Positions 37,471 to 45,285 of a stretch of 64,000 nucleotides of DNA are shown here, piece after piece; within the stretch, counting starts at the first letter, position 1, and the number at the start of each line of letters is the position of its first letter. Both the position numbers and the translations under genes were made by a program. The stretch comes from Chitinophagaceae bacterium (GTDB lineage: Bacteria > Bacteroidota > Bacteroidia > Chitinophagales > Chitinophagaceae), in contig PMSV01000023.1 of the NCBI GenBank assembly GCA_003168265.1, positions 186,001-250,000 of the forward strand, written 5' to 3'. Below the pieces are notes generated by a model. The model ran no database searches, was not told the origin of the DNA, and saw only the letters and a program-made list of their open reading frames with translations.

Positions 37471-37600
37471 CTATAATAGTAAGAAAATTAAAATACATTC
37501 TATACTGCCTTTGGGAAGACTTGCAAATCTGAAAAAATGACTTCTGATTGAGAGGCATTCCTTACTGAGCTTCACCCTGAAAATACCAAAACAGCTATTT

Positions 37601-38437
37601 ATGAAAAACTGTTTTCCTAGAAAGACCCGATTAATTGTACTTTTTCTAATATTATTTTTTGCTCCTTCGCATAGCAATTTCTTACACGCCCAACCACTGA
37701 ATTGCACAGATTTAAAAAATGGAGTCTTTGTATATTTCTCCTATAAAGATGGTTCTAAATCGACCTATACAAGAAATGGCGGGACACAGAAAGAATTTAA
37801 TCCACTAACTAGAGAAAGCGTATTGTGGGACATTCAATGGATCGATGACTGCACTTATTCTATGCAATACAATTCGGGGATGGAAGACAAGCCAAAAGCA
37901 GAATTGGACCTTTTGCGAAAACACAAAATTGTGGCCCAGATCATATCGACTACGGAAGATTACTATATTTTCAAAACTAACCTGGATAAGACCTCCGGTC
38001 CCGCAATGCTTACAGACACGCTCTGGATAAAACAGCGCCGCGACCAAAAAAGCAAAATAACAAGCAACCCTAAAATTGACAGCATCCTGCAAAACAGGAA
38101 GGCGGCTTATGATTCTGTAGTCAGTAATTCAGCTACCTTATATGTATTCAGGCCCGGTAAGTTTTCTGAAAGCGGCATTAACTGCATACTTTATATCAAC
38201 GACACTGCTGTTTGCGAAATATCCAATAAGGCAACATTTGTGATTCGCTTATATAAAGAAGGTAAGACTATTTTAAGAGCTAAGAGGGGAAAACAGGAAT
38301 CTGATGTTTTCATCGACGTCAAAAAAGGAAACAAATATTTCCTGCGCTGTGATATTCCCTGGTCTCTTTCGTCAAGACCAGTCCTTACGATGGTTCCTCC
38401 TGAAGATGGCAAACCTTATTTCGGCAATATAAAATAG
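37601..38437 (+). CDS. Secreted protein with C-terminal DUF2846-like domain
   Basis: This is an exported 278-residue protein. A signal peptide spans about residues 8-31 (ends near FLHAQ). Residues about 35-160 form a domain of no family I can name (TDLKNGVFVYFSYKDGSK, WDIQWIDDCTYSMQYN), which resembles hypothetical periplasmic domains of Bacteroidota. Residues about 175-270 look like DUF2846 (SATLYVFRPGKFS, CILYINDTAVCEISNKATF, KKGNKYFLRCDI), a beta-sandwich often found in envelope lipoproteins. No lipobox is present, so it is probably periplasmic. It is monocistronic as far as can be seen. Confidence 0.75.
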   Translation: MKNCFPRKTRLIVLFLILFFAPSHSNFLHAQPLNCTDLKNGVFVYFSYKDGSKSTYTRNGGTQKEFNPLTRESVLWDIQWIDDCTYSMQYNSGMEDKPKAELDLLRKHKIVAQIISTTEDYYIFKTNLDKTSGPAMLTDTLWIKQRRDQKSKITSNPKIDSILQNRKAAYDSVVSNSATLYVFRPGKFSESGINCILYINDTAVCEISNKATFVIRLYKEGKTILRAKRGKQESDVFIDVKKGNKYFLRCDIPWSLSSRPVLTMVPPEDGKPYFGNIK

Positions 38438-38542
38438 ATTTTAACATTGACTTTATTTAATTCAAATTCATGAATGTAATTAGAATATATAATATTTTGA
38501 TAATCAATATTTTTATTTTCTAAAAATGAAGTTTATAATTTT

Positions 38543-38599
38543 TTTGTGAATTTATTTCTAATTTCAGAATTTATTTTACATTTGTGAATCAATAAAATG
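38543..38599 (+). repeat. Three 19-bp direct repeats, candidate HigA operator
   Basis: Copies of the pattern TTTGTGAAT begin at 38543, 38562 (TTTCAGAAT) and 38581. The first two units are alike over 15 bases (TTTgtGAATTTATTT and TTTcaGAATTTATTT). The 19-bp spacing is close to two helical turns, and the repeats overlap the minus-7 box of the higBA promoter, so they are well placed to bind the HigA antitoxin or toxin-antitoxin complex. Confidence 0.5.
38577..38584 (+). promoter_or_regulatory. Minus-7 promoter box for higBA
   Basis: TACATTTG is an exact TAnnTTTG box, 74 bp upstream of the higB ATG. A weak minus-33 element (TTTATTTC) lies near 38551. It falls inside the 19-bp repeat array, as expected for an autoregulated toxin-antitoxin promoter. 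Confidence 0.5.
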
Positions 38600-38658
38600 A
38601 CCTAAAAACCCTGATTTAAAGCTATAATTATGACCCTAAAAAAATTTACTAAAAGCAA

Positions 38659-38964
38659 ATGGTTATCATTTCAAGACCGATAATCAGGGATTTTATCAGC
38701 CTCTACCCGTTGAGTGCAAATGCTCTCAACGACTGGTATGAGAGAACCCAAAAAAGCGATTGGAAACATTTTAGTGATTTAAGAAATACATGGAACAGTT
38801 GCGATTCTATAGGGAATGATCGTTACGTTTTTAATATTGCTGGCAACCATTTCCGTTTGATCGCCATGATTCATTTTAGAAGAAGGACACTTTATATTCG
38901 ACGTATACTTACGCATAGTGAATATACTGAATTAACTAAAAGAAGTGAGTTAAATAAACTATGA
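38659..38964 (+). CDS. higB: HigB family toxin
   Basis: This 101-residue protein is a HigB-type toxin of the RelE superfamily, which cleaves mRNA on the ribosome. Recognisable features are the opening helix (IRDFISLYPLSANALNDWYERTQ), the conserved aromatic-basic region KSDWKHFSDLRNTW, and the strands NRYVFNIAGNHFRLIAMIHF and RTLYIRRILTHSEY. The final HSEYTEL is typical of HigB. It comes before the antitoxin gene, as usual in higBA, and its stop overlaps the HigA start by four bases. The surrounding DNA is A+T-richer than its neighbours, which suggests recent acquisition. Confidence 0.92.
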   Translation: MVIISRPIIRDFISLYPLSANALNDWYERTQKSDWKHFSDLRNTWNSCDSIGNDRYVFNIAGNHFRLIAMIHFRRRTLYIRRILTHSEYTELTKRSELNKL

Positions 38965-39341
38965 GCATGATAATTCAAAATAAACAAGAGTATTATTCAG
39001 CAATGGCTGAAATTGAAGGATACCTTCAAAAAGGGTTTTCTACATTGACTCCTTCAGAAGATGAACGTTTGGATGAGTTATCAAAAGCCGTAGAAGGCTG
39101 GGAGCTGAAAGAATACCCCATGCCTTTTCAGCCGGAATTCTCAGACATCCTGAGGCATATCATGAGTTTTAAACAGCTTTCACAAAGCCAACTTTCTGAA
39201 AATCTTTCTATATCAAAATCACTTCTTTCTGAAGTTCTGAAAGGTAAACGTCAACCCAATCTTGAAATCGTAATAAGACTGCACAAAAATTTTGGGATCG
39301 ATGCCAATCTATTATTAGATAGTATTGGTTTGAGAGCTTAA
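38961..39341 (+). CDS. higA: HigA family antitoxin, XRE-type helix-turn-helix
   Basis: This 126-residue antitoxin has an N-terminal helical part (residues 1-55) and a C-terminal XRE helix-turn-helix domain with SQSQLSENLSISKSLLSEVL and the closing LIKGKRQPNLE-like segment LKGKRQPNLEIVIRLHKNFG. It neutralises HigB and, with it, represses the operon. Its ATG lies in the ATGA overlap with higB, predicting translational coupling so that toxin and antitoxin are made in ratio. The 19-bp repeats at 38543-38599 are the likely binding site. Confidence 0.92.
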   Translation: MSMIIQNKQEYYSAMAEIEGYLQKGFSTLTPSEDERLDELSKAVEGWELKEYPMPFQPEFSDILRHIMSFKQLSQSQLSENLSISKSLLSEVLKGKRQPNLEIVIRLHKNFGIDANLLLDSIGLRA

Positions 39342-39638
39342 CCTGATCCTTTTAGGAATTGTTCATTTGGTAAAAACCTTAGAATTTGAAAACAATTTCG
39401 ATTATTCCCGTTGCCCCAATCAAACCTATCTGAAAATCCAAAACGCTCACCCAAACCCATCGTCCCAAACAATAGTGCAATATCCTGAGACATATATAGA
39501 TTTCATTTTTGTTGATAGTTTCCCTAACTTTTGACATTCAATGCAAAACGGTCTGTAGAGGAGAAATTGGGTTGGGCTGCTGCCAGGTTGCAAACTTCGG
39601 ATTTCCATCCCTTTTTTATTTTTAAAGAACCATTCGTA

Positions 39639-40331
39639 ATGAGGCCTTGGTTTAATTTTTTTTTGATTGTATTTTTCCCTATACTGACGGATGCTCAATT
39701 TACTCAAATTGAAAAAATAGACAGTTTTAAACATCAATTGACTCAGGAAAATGAAGACAGCAACCGGGTATTGATGATGTCTTATTTAGCCTGGCAATAT
39801 TGTATTTGGAATCCTGATTCAGGCGCCGTTTATGGCCAAAAAGCGCTCGCTTTGTCAAAACAGATTAAATTTCCCAGGGGTGAAGCAAGAGCATTGATCG
39901 GTGTGGCGGGAGTTTCAATTACTCTTGGCGATTTACCTATATGCCTGAATTATGCATTTCAGGTATTACGGATAGTGGATGAAAATCATTATCTCGCTGA
40001 AAAGGCAATATGCTTTACTACTATGGCAGAAGAGCCGGTGAATGAGAAAAAGAAATCCTCTGCTTCGGATTATTTACCGAAAGTTTCAGTTTCAACAAAA
40101 AAATCAGGGGGTCAGATTCTGATAAGCATCAAAGACAATGGCAACGGCATCCCTCAAAAAATCGTCGACAAGATCTTCCAACCTTTTTTCACCACCAAGC
40201 CAACCGGTCAGGGAACTGGCCTCGGTCTAAGCCTCAGCTATGATATCGTCAAAGCCCATGGAGGAGAAATAAAAGTCACAACGAAAGAAGGAGAGGGCTC
40301 CGAATTTCTGATACAACTACCCATCGCATGA
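39639..40331 (+). CDS. TPR/HATPase chimera: kinase with the central part deleted
   Basis: This 230-residue protein starts with a signal peptide (MRPWFNFFLIVFFPILTDAQ) and about 100 residues of TPR repeats (GQKALALSKQIKFPRGEARAL, GDLPICLNYAFQVL), as in TPR-type sensor kinases. At about residue 130 it jumps directly into the ATPase domain (VNEKKKSSASDY..., G1 DNGNGIP, F FQPFFTTKPTG, G2 GTGLGLSLS). The rest of the TPR domain, the membrane helix, the phospho-acceptor His region and the N box are missing. It could not work as a normal kinase. Its TGA overlaps the ATG of the next kinase. The open frame extends upstream to 39531, but 39639 gives the signal peptide. It is best seen as an in-frame deletion product. 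Confidence 0.8.
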   Translation: MRPWFNFFLIVFFPILTDAQFTQIEKIDSFKHQLTQENEDSNRVLMMSYLAWQYCIWNPDSGAVYGQKALALSKQIKFPRGEARALIGVAGVSITLGDLPICLNYAFQVLRIVDENHYLAEKAICFTTMAEEPVNEKKKSSASDYLPKVSVSTKKSGGQILISIKDNGNGIPQKIVDKIFQPFFTTKPTGQGTGLGLSLSYDIVKAHGGEIKVTTKEGEGSEFLIQLPIA

Positions 40332-43300
40332 AACTAACCAGGTCAAAGCGAAAACAGTTAGACAAAGCCTACGACACCCTGATCAGGGTTTGTTTGTACG
40401 ACCAGCCCCTGAAGGACATGGAACCCTATTTGGCCGATGACGTCATGAATTTTGGCGCAGGCAGGAAGGAGCTCACAAGAACCAAGACAGCCTTTCTCAA
40501 ACAAATCAAGAATCAGAAAAAGCTTGCTGCAGGCCTGAAAATGGACTTCAGGATCAAGCCTGTTCTTCGCAAGATCACAAATAAGGGCAATGGCGCCATA
40601 TTCACTGACGATATTGTAAATACAGTTTGGATCAACGAGGTAAAAAATAAATTGAAATTCAGGCTCAGCTTCATCTTTGAATACAAAAAGGATCGCTGGG
40701 TGCTCGTTCACTCCCATACCTCCAGTCCCGATTCCCAGCGCTCAGATGAGGAAGTCTGGCCTGTGGAGGAACTGAAGAAAAAAACGGAGGTTTTGGAGAA
40801 AAGCCTCGAGGAGAAAATTGCGGAGCTGGAAATAAAGAACCGTGAACTGGCCATTGAAGCGGCTCTCGAAAGAGTCCGTGCCCGCACCATGGCCATGCAG
40901 AAAAGTGATGAATTGGCTGAAACGGTTTCTGTTCTATTCAGGCAATTGCTTGGACTAGGAATTCCTTCCGCTCAGATTCGCACCTGCGGGATCGTGACAT
41001 TTGATGCGAAAGAAGTTAAGGGTGAACAATGGATCACCCAACTAAATGGGGATATCATACCCCGCTCTTTCATAGTGCCGTACGATGAGGCTCCGGCCTA
41101 TAAAACAATTTATCAATGGTGGAAAGAAGGAGCCGAATTTAGAGTGAACCACCTGCAGGGGGAATTCCTTGTTGAGCATTTGGGCTACTTGTCAAAATAC
41201 ACCAGCGTACCCTCAAGTGTCTTGACCGAGGAATCCCCTGAAATCTATAATCATGCAATGTTCTTTTCTCATGGTTATCTTTTTGTGATCACGCGTTCTG
41301 CGATGCCCGAATACCATGAAGTGTTCAAACGATTTGGTTCCTTATTCCAGCAATCCTATACCCGATTTCTGGATCTGCAGAAAGCCGAAGCCCAGGCAAA
41401 AGAATCCCAGATCCAATTAGCGCTTGAAAGAGTCCGTGCCAGGACCATGGCCATGCAGCGCAGCGATGAACTCGCAGAGACCTCCTACCTTCTTTACAAG
41501 CAATTCCGGGAACTGGACAAGGATCCCACGCAAATCACCATAGGTATAATTAAAGAAGAAAAACGGACCATTGAGCTATGGCTAACCAAAGAAGGTTCCC
41601 GGCAGAACCAATTATTCGAAGTCTCCATCGATGAACCCATTGTACTCGAAAAGATATATAAAGGCTGGAAAGAACAGAAAAAATCAATGACCATTGATAT
41701 TGGCGGACAGGACCTAATTGATTATAACAATTATAGAAACAGTTTAAGCGACGTCAAATTTACTGAAGCCAATTCCGAAGACCGTCGCATCATCTATGCC
41801 GCCTTTTTTTCCAGGGGCATCCTTTCCGTCTCCTATGCTGAAGCCGCTCCCCCCGAAACCCTCGAATTGCTCGAAAGGTTTGCTGCCGTCTTTGATGGCA
41901 CCTATACCCGCTTTCTGGATCTCAAAAATGCCGAAGCCCAGGCTCGTGAAGCGAAAATTGAAGCAGCCCTGGAAAGAGTTCGCTCCAGGGCAATGTCTAT
42001 GCACAAAAGCGAGGACTTGCAAACAGCCGTTCAAACCGTCTTTGAAGAATTGGAAAAGCTCAATCTCAACCTCGTCAGATGCGGTATCGGCATTCTTGAT
42101 AAAGAAAACCGCACGGTCGATGTCTGGACCACAGCCAAAATGGGAGGAGAATCAGTTATCCAGATATCCGGAAAGGAATCATTGGATATTCATCCCCTGT
42201 TGCGGGGCGCTTTTTATGCATGGCTGGAGCAAACGGATTTCGAATATACCCTGGAAGGAAATGACCAGATTGAATATTACCGGGCCGTTGCGAAGGCCAG
42301 TTTCGCCCTGCCGGATTCCCATTCTATTCAGGAGGAAAAGCAGGGGCTGAAGCAATACTACTATGCGACTCCTTTCAGGGCAGGAAGCCTCTACACTTTT
42401 CGCGAAACACCTCCTACTGCAGGAGACCGGGAGATCATCAAAAGATTTGCCTCTGTATTGAACCTGACCTTTAACCGCTTCTTCGATATACAAAACGCCG
42501 AGGCCCAGGTAAAAGAATCCCAGATCCAATTAGCGCTTGAAAGAGTCCGTGCCAGGACCATGGCCATGCAAAACAGTGAGGAGCTGGCGGAAACCTCTGC
42601 CGTTCTTTTCCATCAATTGATCGGGCTCGGCATCGAACCCAATCGTTTATACATCACCATCATAAAAGACGACGGGGCGGAATCAGAATTCTGGATAACA
42701 GATGAGGACGGCAGCAAAGTAAGTTCTGCCTTCATGGCCAATATGAACAATAACCCCTCATTTAAGAAGATGTTGGAGGGATGGCAGGAAAAAAAGGATT
42801 CCCTTATCATTGACATGCAGGGCGAAGAATTGCAGGAATATTTCCGGCACCTCGGCAGTCTGCATGTCCCCTTTAAAGACGGACTTTCACAAAAAAGAAG
42901 AGTCCAGCATATCGCTTATTTTTCAAAAGGCTTTATTGGCATGGCTTCGCCGGATGAACAACCAGTGACCACCATTGTCTTATTGGAAAGATTTGCAGGA
43001 GTTTTCAACCTCACCTATACCCGCTTCAATGATCTGCAAAAAGCCGAGGAGCAGTCACGCGAAGCTACCATCGAAGCGGCTCTGGAAAAGGTGCGCGGCG
43101 CAGCCCTCGCGATGCGTACCAGCGATGACCTTTCTGCGGCCGCCAGTATGGTGTTCACAGAACTAAAGAAATTGGGCATTAAACCAATAAGAAGCGGTGT
43201 GGGTATTTTCAACAAAGATACCCGCCGCCTGAATTTTTATTCCGCTGCAAGTTCCTCAGAAGAGAACGGCCTCAGCCTGACCGGGGTAGTTGAAATCAGC

Positions 43301-44971
43301 AGTCATCCCCTGTTTGAAAGACAATATGCCCATTGGCAGGCAGGAGAAAACCTATTCGCCACACTGAATGGGGAGGAGCTGAGATCCTACTATCAGGTGT
43401 TGAATACCAGCTATAGCCGGCAATTGCAAGAGAAAATCGACTCCCTAGACGAACATGGTCACTGGTTGATGTTTTCAGAAGGATTTGTATTTGCCTGGTC
43501 CGAAAAGCCTTACAATGAAAATGAGATCAGAATACTCAAACGATTTGCAAATATCATGGACCTGACCTTCAGGCGTTATGTGGAACTCCAGCAATCAGAA
43601 TCCAGCGCCCGTGAAGCAGTCAAGCAGGCCGCCCTTGACCGGGTGCGGGCGGATATTGCTTCCATGCGCACCCCCGAGGACCTTGAAAAGATAATCCCGC
43701 TGATATGGAGTGAGCTGACCGTCCTGGGCCTAGCATTTATGCGCTGTGGTGTGTTTATCATGGATGAGGGCCTGCAGGAAATCCACAGCTTTCTCTCCAC
43801 TCCCGACGGAAAGGCCATTGCCGCCTTCCATATCCCCTTCTCCACTCCTGGAAATATCGGTCAGGTACTGCTACACTGGCAGCGGAAAGAAAATTATATC
43901 GACTTATGGGATGATGCCTCCTTTCAGGATTTTGCGAACACCCTCCTCCGCCAGGGCGCCCTCGGCTCCGCTGAACAATACCTCCGGACCATTCCCCAAG
44001 GCGGACTCTACCTCCATTTCCTGCCCTTTTTACAGGGCATGCTCTATGTCGGGAATTCAGCTAAACTAGGCGAAGAAGATATCAAATTGGTCCAGTCCGT
44101 GGCAGATGCATTTTCCACTGCCTATGCCCGTTATGAAGACTTCAACAAACTGGAAGCCGCCAAACATACCGTAGAAAAGACATTGTCAGACCTCAGGCAG
44201 ACCCAATCCCAACTCGTCCAATCCGAAAAAATGGCGAGCCTCGGCGAGCTCACCGCCGGCATTGCCCATGAAATCCAGAACCCCCTCAACTTCGTCAACA
44301 ATTTTTCTGAAGTCAGCAATGAATTGGTCGATGAAATGAATGAAGAACTCAGCAAGGGCGACATCGAAGAAGCAAAGACTATCGCCACCGATCTCAAATC
44401 CAATTTGGAAAAGATCAACCATCACGGCAAGCGCGCCGACGCCATCATCAAAGGAATGCTCCAGCACTCCCGTTCCAGTTCCGGAGTCAAAGAACCCACC
44501 GATCTCAATGCCCTGGTCGATGAATACCTGCGCCTGGCCTATCATGGCCTCCGTGCAAAAGATAAATCATTCAATGCCGAATTAAGAACTGACTACGACC
44601 CAGCCATCGGCCAGATCTATATCGTCCCCCAGGACATCGGTCGGGCCATCCTGAACCTCATCACCAACGCCTTCTATGCCGTCAATGAAAAAATGAAATC
44701 TGCAGAACCCGGCTACCAACCCGAGGTCAGTCTCTCCACAAAACAATCAGGCAACCAGGTCTCTATCAGCGTTCGGGACAATGGCAATGGCATCCCCCAA
44801 AAAAACGTCGACAAGATCTTCCAGCCCTTCTTCACCACCAAACCCACGGGCCAGGGAACAGGCCTCGGACTAAGCCTCAGCTATGATATCGTGAAAGCAC
44901 AAGGGGGAGAGATAAAGCTCGAGACAAAGGAAGGTGAAGGAACTGAATTCATTATTCAATTGCACACTTAG
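40328..44971 (+). CDS. Histidine kinase with SnoaL-like domain and six tandem sensory modules
   Basis: This very large soluble kinase of 1547 residues has no signal peptide or membrane helix. Residues 1-135 form a SnoaL-like (NTF2-fold) domain (DVMNFGAGRKE, RLSFIFEYKKDRWVLVHSH). A coiled coil to residue 180 leads into six tandem modules of 182-189 residues, starting near residues 181, 367, 549, 738, 920 and 1104 with LERVRARTMAM-like signatures. The transmitter has His about 1314 in AHEIQNP, N box NLITNAFYAV, G1 DNGNGIP and G2 GTGLGLSLS. No receiver follows. The sixth module matches the last module of the FIST-coupled kinase (CGVFIMDE, FLSTPDGKAIA). Third positions are richer in C than in the kinase at 4857. 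Confidence 0.9.
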   Translation: MKLTRSKRKQLDKAYDTLIRVCLYDQPLKDMEPYLADDVMNFGAGRKELTRTKTAFLKQIKNQKKLAAGLKMDFRIKPVLRKITNKGNGAIFTDDIVNTVWINEVKNKLKFRLSFIFEYKKDRWVLVHSHTSSPDSQRSDEEVWPVEELKKKTEVLEKSLEEKIAELEIKNRELAIEAALERVRARTMAMQKSDELAETVSVLFRQLLGLGIPSAQIRTCGIVTFDAKEVKGEQWITQLNGDIIPRSFIVPYDEAPAYKTIYQWWKEGAEFRVNHLQGEFLVEHLGYLSKYTSVPSSVLTEESPEIYNHAMFFSHGYLFVITRSAMPEYHEVFKRFGSLFQQSYTRFLDLQKAEAQAKESQIQLALERVRARTMAMQRSDELAETSYLLYKQFRELDKDPTQITIGIIKEEKRTIELWLTKEGSRQNQLFEVSIDEPIVLEKIYKGWKEQKKSMTIDIGGQDLIDYNNYRNSLSDVKFTEANSEDRRIIYAAFFSRGILSVSYAEAAPPETLELLERFAAVFDGTYTRFLDLKNAEAQAREAKIEAALERVRSRAMSMHKSEDLQTAVQTVFEELEKLNLNLVRCGIGILDKENRTVDVWTTAKMGGESVIQISGKESLDIHPLLRGAFYAWLEQTDFEYTLEGNDQIEYYRAVAKASFALPDSHSIQEEKQGLKQYYYATPFRAGSLYTFRETPPTAGDREIIKRFASVLNLTFNRFFDIQNAEAQVKESQIQLALERVRARTMAMQNSEELAETSAVLFHQLIGLGIEPNRLYITIIKDDGAESEFWITDEDGSKVSSAFMANMNNNPSFKKMLEGWQEKKDSLIIDMQGEELQEYFRHLGSLHVPFKDGLSQKRRVQHIAYFSKGFIGMASPDEQPVTTIVLLERFAGVFNLTYTRFNDLQKAEEQSREATIEAALEKVRGAALAMRTSDDLSAAASMVFTELKKLGIKPIRSGVGIFNKDTRRLNFYSAASSSEENGLSLTGVVEISSHPLFERQYAHWQAGENLFATLNGEELRSYYQVLNTSYSRQLQEKIDSLDEHGHWLMFSEGFVFAWSEKPYNENEIRILKRFANIMDLTFRRYVELQQSESSAREAVKQAALDRVRADIASMRTPEDLEKIIPLIWSELTVLGLAFMRCGVFIMDEGLQEIHSFLSTPDGKAIAAFHIPFSTPGNIGQVLLHWQRKENYIDLWDDASFQDFANTLLRQGALGSAEQYLRTIPQGGLYLHFLPFLQGMLYVGNSAKLGEEDIKLVQSVADAFSTAYARYEDFNKLEAAKHTVEKTLSDLRQTQSQLVQSEKMASLGELTAGIAHEIQNPLNFVNNFSEVSNELVDEMNEELSKGDIEEAKTIATDLKSNLEKINHHGKRADAIIKGMLQHSRSSSGVKEPTDLNALVDEYLRLAYHGLRAKDKSFNAELRTDYDPAIGQIYIVPQDIGRAILNLITNAFYAVNEKMKSAEPGYQPEVSLSTKQSGNQVSISVRDNGNGIPQKNVDKIFQPFFTTKPTGQGTGLGLSLSYDIVKAQGGEIKLETKEGEGTEFIIQLHT
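41398..41457 (+). repeat. 60-bp perfect direct repeat, copy 1
   Basis: This sequence, at the junction between modules 1 and 2 of the large kinase, is identical over 60 bp to 42511-42570. It encodes the KESQIQLALERVRARTMAM junction helix. The copies are 1113 bp apart, which is 371 codons, so recombination between them would keep the frame. Confidence 0.9.
42511..42570 (+). repeat. 60-bp perfect direct repeat, copy 2
   Basis: This copy lies at the junction between modules 3 and 4 of the large kinase and matches 41398-41457 at every position. The bases just before both copies also agree apart from two changes, which points to recent duplication or gene conversion of the junction. Confidence 0.9.
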
Positions 44972-45088
44972 GGACAGCTAGTGTACCGAATTAGAACAGC
45001 CTGATAACGATTTAAATCACATCTCTCTGATCCTAAATGATTTATACTTCTGGCACCCTCTTCGCAGCAAAGTAGTCAATTAAAGTCC

Positions 45089-45250
45089 ATGCTAAGAAAC
45101 TACTTCAAGATTGCATTTCGGAGCATTTGGAAAAATAAACTTTTTACCCTCATCATCATCATTGGAATAATCTTTGGCCCTGCTATCGAAAATGTCCAAA
45201 TGGTAGATGAAAAAAATAATTGTTTTCGTAGTTTACCGGATACTTGCTAA
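45089..45250 (+). pseudogene. N-terminal fragment of a MacB/FtsX-family permease
   Basis: A short frame of 53 codons begins MLRNYFKIAFRSIWKNKL, the standard start of MacB/FtsX permeases in Bacteroidota, and goes through the first half of the first membrane helix (FTLIIIIGIIFG). It then passes into PAIENVQMVDEKN, which does not continue the family, and stops. The rest of the roughly 800-residue gene is missing; the sequence after the stop belongs to the neighbouring metallophosphatase gene. It is most simply a deleted permease gene, with its C-terminal counterpart type seen at 13496-13933, though the two are not shown to be halves of one gene. Confidence 0.55.
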
Positions 45251-45285
45251 TGTTTCTTATACTAAAATCAGTCGCTTTTGCACTT

